Made by a program: the position numbers and the translations under genes. The notes beneath the pieces were generated by a model. That model ran no database searches, was not told where the DNA came from, and was given only the letters and a program-made list of their open reading frames with translations. From Paenibacillus sp. GP183 (GTDB taxonomy: Bacteria > Bacillota > Bacilli > Paenibacillales > NBRC-103111), in NCBI RefSeq assembly GCF_900104695.1, contig NZ_FNSW01000001.1:868001-932000 (forward strand): a stretch of 64,000 bases of DNA, read 5' to 3'. Positions within the stretch are counted from its first letter, which is position 1, and each line of letters begins with the position of its first letter. Shown here piece by piece: positions 61,574 to 64,000 of this stretch.

Positions 61574-61765
61574 GTTGCGACCCTCCTTTACTTACTACAA
61601 TAATAAATGTTTTTGGGTTCCCTGCAAATTATTAATTGGGTCAATGGTTATTAAAGTACCAAAAGAAGTCATGGTCCTCCGCTGCAGCCCCATTCCCGCT
61701 GTAATACAATAGGGATAGCCTGTGAAAACCTCCAGGCAGATAGTCAAAAGGAGGGGGTTTATTCA

Positions 61766-63364
61766 TTGTCAGAAAGGAACAGCAAATCCATCATTCAAGA
61801 ATTGCATGCCGATATCGTCGTAATTGGCGGGGGAACCGGGGGCTGCGCTGCCGCACTTGCCGCCGCCAAATCAGGTAAGACGGTTATCATGACCGAGGAA
61901 ACCGACTGGATCGGCGGGCAGTTGACCAGCCAGGCCGTCCCGCCGGATGAACACCCTTGGATCGAGCAGTTCGGATGCACCCGCACATACCGACAGTTTC
62001 GGGATGGGGTGCGTGATTATTACCGGCGCCATTTTCCGCTCACTGAGGAGGCACGGTCCCACATTCTTCTGAATCCCGGAAACGGCGGTGTTTCGCGATT
62101 ATGCCATGAGCCGCGCGCTGCTTTGGCTGTCCTGCAAGATATGCTGGCTCCATATGTTCACAGCGGGAGGCTGCAAATTCTTACCCTCCATTGTGTGAAC
62201 TCGGCTTCCGTGGATGGCGACGACGTCCGTTCGCTTACGGTACGCAATTTGATCACCGGGGAATTTGCGGAGCTATCCGCCGCCTATTTCCTCGATGCAA
62301 CGGAATGCGGGGACGTCCTGCCGATCGCCGGAGCGGAATATGTGACCGGAGCAGAGTCCGTGAGCCAGACCGGTGAGCCCCATGCCGTGGACGGTGATGC
62401 TCTTCCGCAGGACATGCAGGGCTTTACGTATTGTTTTGCAATGGATTATATCGAAGGTGAAGACCACACCATCGCGCGCCCGGAGCGTTATGAATTCTGG
62501 CGGCAATATAAAGCCGATTTCTGGCCAGACCGATTGCTGAGCTGGGCAGGTGTCCGCCCTCATTCGCTGGAGCCGGTGACTTATGAGCTTTTTGAAGGGA
62601 CGGAAAAGTATTCCCTGTTCTACTATCGACGTATCATCGACAGCAGGAACTTCGAGAAGGGATTTTATCCCGGAAGCATAACGATGGTCAATTGGCCGCA
62701 AAACGATTACTGGATTGGTTCAGTCATAGATGTAAGCGAAGATGAAAGAGAACGCAACCTATGGGATGCGAAGCAGCTAAGCCTCTCCCTGCTCTACTGG
62801 CTGCAGACGGAAGCGCCCCGGCCGGACGGCGGCAAAGGATACCCGGGACTTAGATTGCGTAAAGATATCGTAGGCACCGATGATGGACTGGCCATGTATC
62901 CCTACATACGGGAATCCCGCCGTATCAAAGCCGAGTTCACCGTATTGGAACAGCACGTGAGCACCGCCTGCAGATCTGACGGAAAAGCGGAGCCATTTGA
63001 CGACTCCGTCGGCATCGGCTGCTACCGCATCGACCTCCATCCGAGTACGGGCAACCGCCATTATATCGATATCTCTTCACTCCCGTTCCAGATTCCACTG
63101 GGCAGCCTGATTCCTGTCCGGATCAATAATCTGCTGCCGGCGTGCAAAAATCTTGGCGTCACCCATATCACTAACGGCTGCTATCGGCTCCATCCGGTCG
63201 AATGGAATATCGGCGAGGCCGCTGGTTTTCTGGCAAGCCGCTGCATCGACCGCAACCTGCTGCCCCGCGAGGTGCGGAACCAGGAATCGGAGCTCCGCGA
63301 CTTCCAGCGCATGCTGGTGAGCTACGGAATCGAACTGGCTTGGCCGAGTATTCATTCGGTATAA
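61766..63364 (+). CDS. FAD-dependent oxidoreductase (FAD_oxidored group)
   Basis: 532 residues. N-terminal dinucleotide fold ADIVVIGGGTGGCAAALAAAK, then MTEETDWIGGQLTSQAVPPD, the pattern of the FAD_oxidored family (Pfam PF12831) found in sugar and inositol gene clusters; C-terminal HPVEWNIGEAAGFLASRC fits the FAD end. TTG start at 61766 with GGAGGGGG nine bases upstream. It is divergent from the SGNH hydrolase, and the 192-base gap should hold two promoters. Substrate unknown. Confidence 0.88.
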   Translation: MSERNSKSIIQELHADIVVIGGGTGGCAAALAAAKSGKTVIMTEETDWIGGQLTSQAVPPDEHPWIEQFGCTRTYRQFRDGVRDYYRRHFPLTEEARSHILLNPGNGGVSRLCHEPRAALAVLQDMLAPYVHSGRLQILTLHCVNSASVDGDDVRSLTVRNLITGEFAELSAAYFLDATECGDVLPIAGAEYVTGAESVSQTGEPHAVDGDALPQDMQGFTYCFAMDYIEGEDHTIARPERYEFWRQYKADFWPDRLLSWAGVRPHSLEPVTYELFEGTEKYSLFYYRRIIDSRNFEKGFYPGSITMVNWPQNDYWIGSVIDVSEDERERNLWDAKQLSLSLLYWLQTEAPRPDGGKGYPGLRLRKDIVGTDDGLAMYPYIRESRRIKAEFTVLEQHVSTACRSDGKAEPFDDSVGIGCYRIDLHPSTGNRHYIDISSLPFQIPLGSLIPVRINNLLPACKNLGVTHITNGCYRLHPVEWNIGEAAGFLASRCIDRNLLPREVRNQESELRDFQRMLVSYGIELAWPSIHSV

Positions 63365-63424
63365 AAGAAACGCTATTGGGGAGATCCACATTTAACCATT
63401 CCAGAGAAGAGGAGCTTATCAAAC

Positions 63425-64000
63425 ATGAGCAAAGTAAAAATAGCGGTTATCGGAGCCGGTTCCATTTCCGAAATGCATTTAAAATCTTATCAAACCAATC
63501 CGGATGCAGAGCTTTATGCTATCTGCGATCTGAACGAGGAGCGCGCCAAGGTCAAGGCCGAAAAATACGGCATTACCCGCGTGTACACAGACTATAAGGA
63601 GCTGCTTGCCGATCCGGGAATCGATGCCGTGAGTATCTGTACTTGGAACAACAGCCATGCACCGATTTCTATCGCAGCTTTGGACGCCGGTAAAAACGTT
63701 CTCACCGAAAAACCGCTCTGCAAGACGGTGGAAGAAGCGTTAGCCGTTGAAGCTGCAGTCCGCCGTTCCGGCAAAACGCTCCAGGTCGGATTCGTTCGTC
63801 GGTATGCGTCTAACACCAGCATCGTAAAATCATTCCTCGACAATGGCGAGCTCGGTGAAATTTACTATGCAAAAGCATCTTGCATCCGTCGTCTCGGCAA
63901 CCCAGGCGGCTGGTTTTCGGACGTCGAGCGTTCGGGCGGCGGTCCCCTGATTGATGTAGGCGTGCACGTGATCGACTTGTGCTGGTATTTGATGGGCCGA
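63425..64000 (+). CDS. Gfo/Idh/MocA-family oxidoreductase, cut by window edge
   Basis: 192 residues visible. Rossmann start VKIAVIGAGSISEMHLKSY, AICDLNEERAKVKAEKYG, then the NAD-dependent catalytic motif LTEKPLCKTVEEA (EKP) and QVGFVRRYAS. The final part (GGPLIDVGVHVIDLCWY) contains the expected His for sugar oxidation. The ATG is preceded by GAAGAGGAG. It is co-directional with the FAD oxidoreductase after 60 bases, so both probably act on the same sugar or inositol. Confidence 0.92.
   Translation, partial: MSKVKIAVIGAGSISEMHLKSYQTNPDAELYAICDLNEERAKVKAEKYGITRVYTDYKELLADPGIDAVSICTWNNSHAPISIAALDAGKNVLTEKPLCKTVEEALAVEAAVRRSGKTLQVGFVRRYASNTSIVKSFLDNGELGEIYYAKASCIRRLGNPGGWFSDVERSGGGPLIDVGVHVIDLCWYLMGR

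Overview
The window reads as chromosome of a spore-forming Firmicute, most probably a Paenibacillus or close relative. This rests on several family signatures: YheC/YheD-type ATP-grasp proteins, a BclA-like exosporium fragment, a copper-amine-oxidase stalk domain on a secreted enzyme, a YesM-type histidine kinase beside an LplA-type lipoprotein, strong AGGAGG ribosome binding sites and frequent TTG/GTG starts. No tRNA, rRNA, CRISPR array, transposase, integrase or riboswitch was seen.

Layout. 1-0.8 kb: edge of a beta-lactamase-fold serine hydrolase. 0.9-11.3 kb (minus strand): a tightly overlapped chemosensory operon (MCP, CheA hybrid, CheW, CheB, CheR, tandem-receiver protein) ending in an ABC exporter fused to a cyclic-nucleotide-binding domain. 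It is divergent from a receiver-class III nucleotidyl cyclase gene (11.4-12.9 kb). The two ends suggest a chemosensory array wired to cyclic-nucleotide signalling and export rather than to a flagellar motor. 12.9-13.1 kb: deletion scar of a CYP102 (P450 BM3-type) gene. 13.2-29.1 kb: miscellaneous genes, including a trypsin-nuclease fusion, an arginine-deiminase-superfamily enzyme, a stalk-domain phosphoesterase, a membrane glycosyltransferase, two aldo/keto reductases and two truncated spore-surface gene fragments joined back to back. 29.2-37.4 kb: one 2,731-residue cyclic beta-glucan synthase-like protein. 37.6-39.8 kb: MFS exporter and TetR repressor sharing a palindromic divergent promoter.

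40.7-45.4 kb: a five-gene overlapped operon in which PEP mutase, phosphonopyruvate decarboxylase and 2-aminoethylphosphonate transaminase are bracketed by two short YheC/D-like ATP-grasp proteins. It should make 2-aminoethylphosphonate and may ligate it to something. 45.6-48.2 kb: a deacetylase / NRDE / glycerophosphodiesterase operon. 48.3-49.65 kb: a GH26-like glycosidase gene broken into three blocks, the middle one inverted. 49.7-52.9 kb: TlpA-like fusion, rhomboid protease, zinc-independent quinone reductase type enzyme and a small DUF3892-like protein. 53.4-64 kb: a visibly more GC-rich stretch with an exported amidase, two sugar isomerase/epimerase-like TIM barrels, a YesM-type kinase with no partner regulator, an orphan solute-binding lipoprotein, an SGNH hydrolase, an FAD oxidoreductase and the start of a Gfo/Idh dehydrogenase. 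This looks like a carbohydrate-utilisation island.

The two most interesting loci are the chemosensory/cyclic-nucleotide cluster and the phosphonate/ATP-grasp operon. Three separate decay scars (P450, YheC-BclA, GH26) and one near-ideal symmetric promoter-operator are also notable. All family assignments are from reading motifs; no database search was run.
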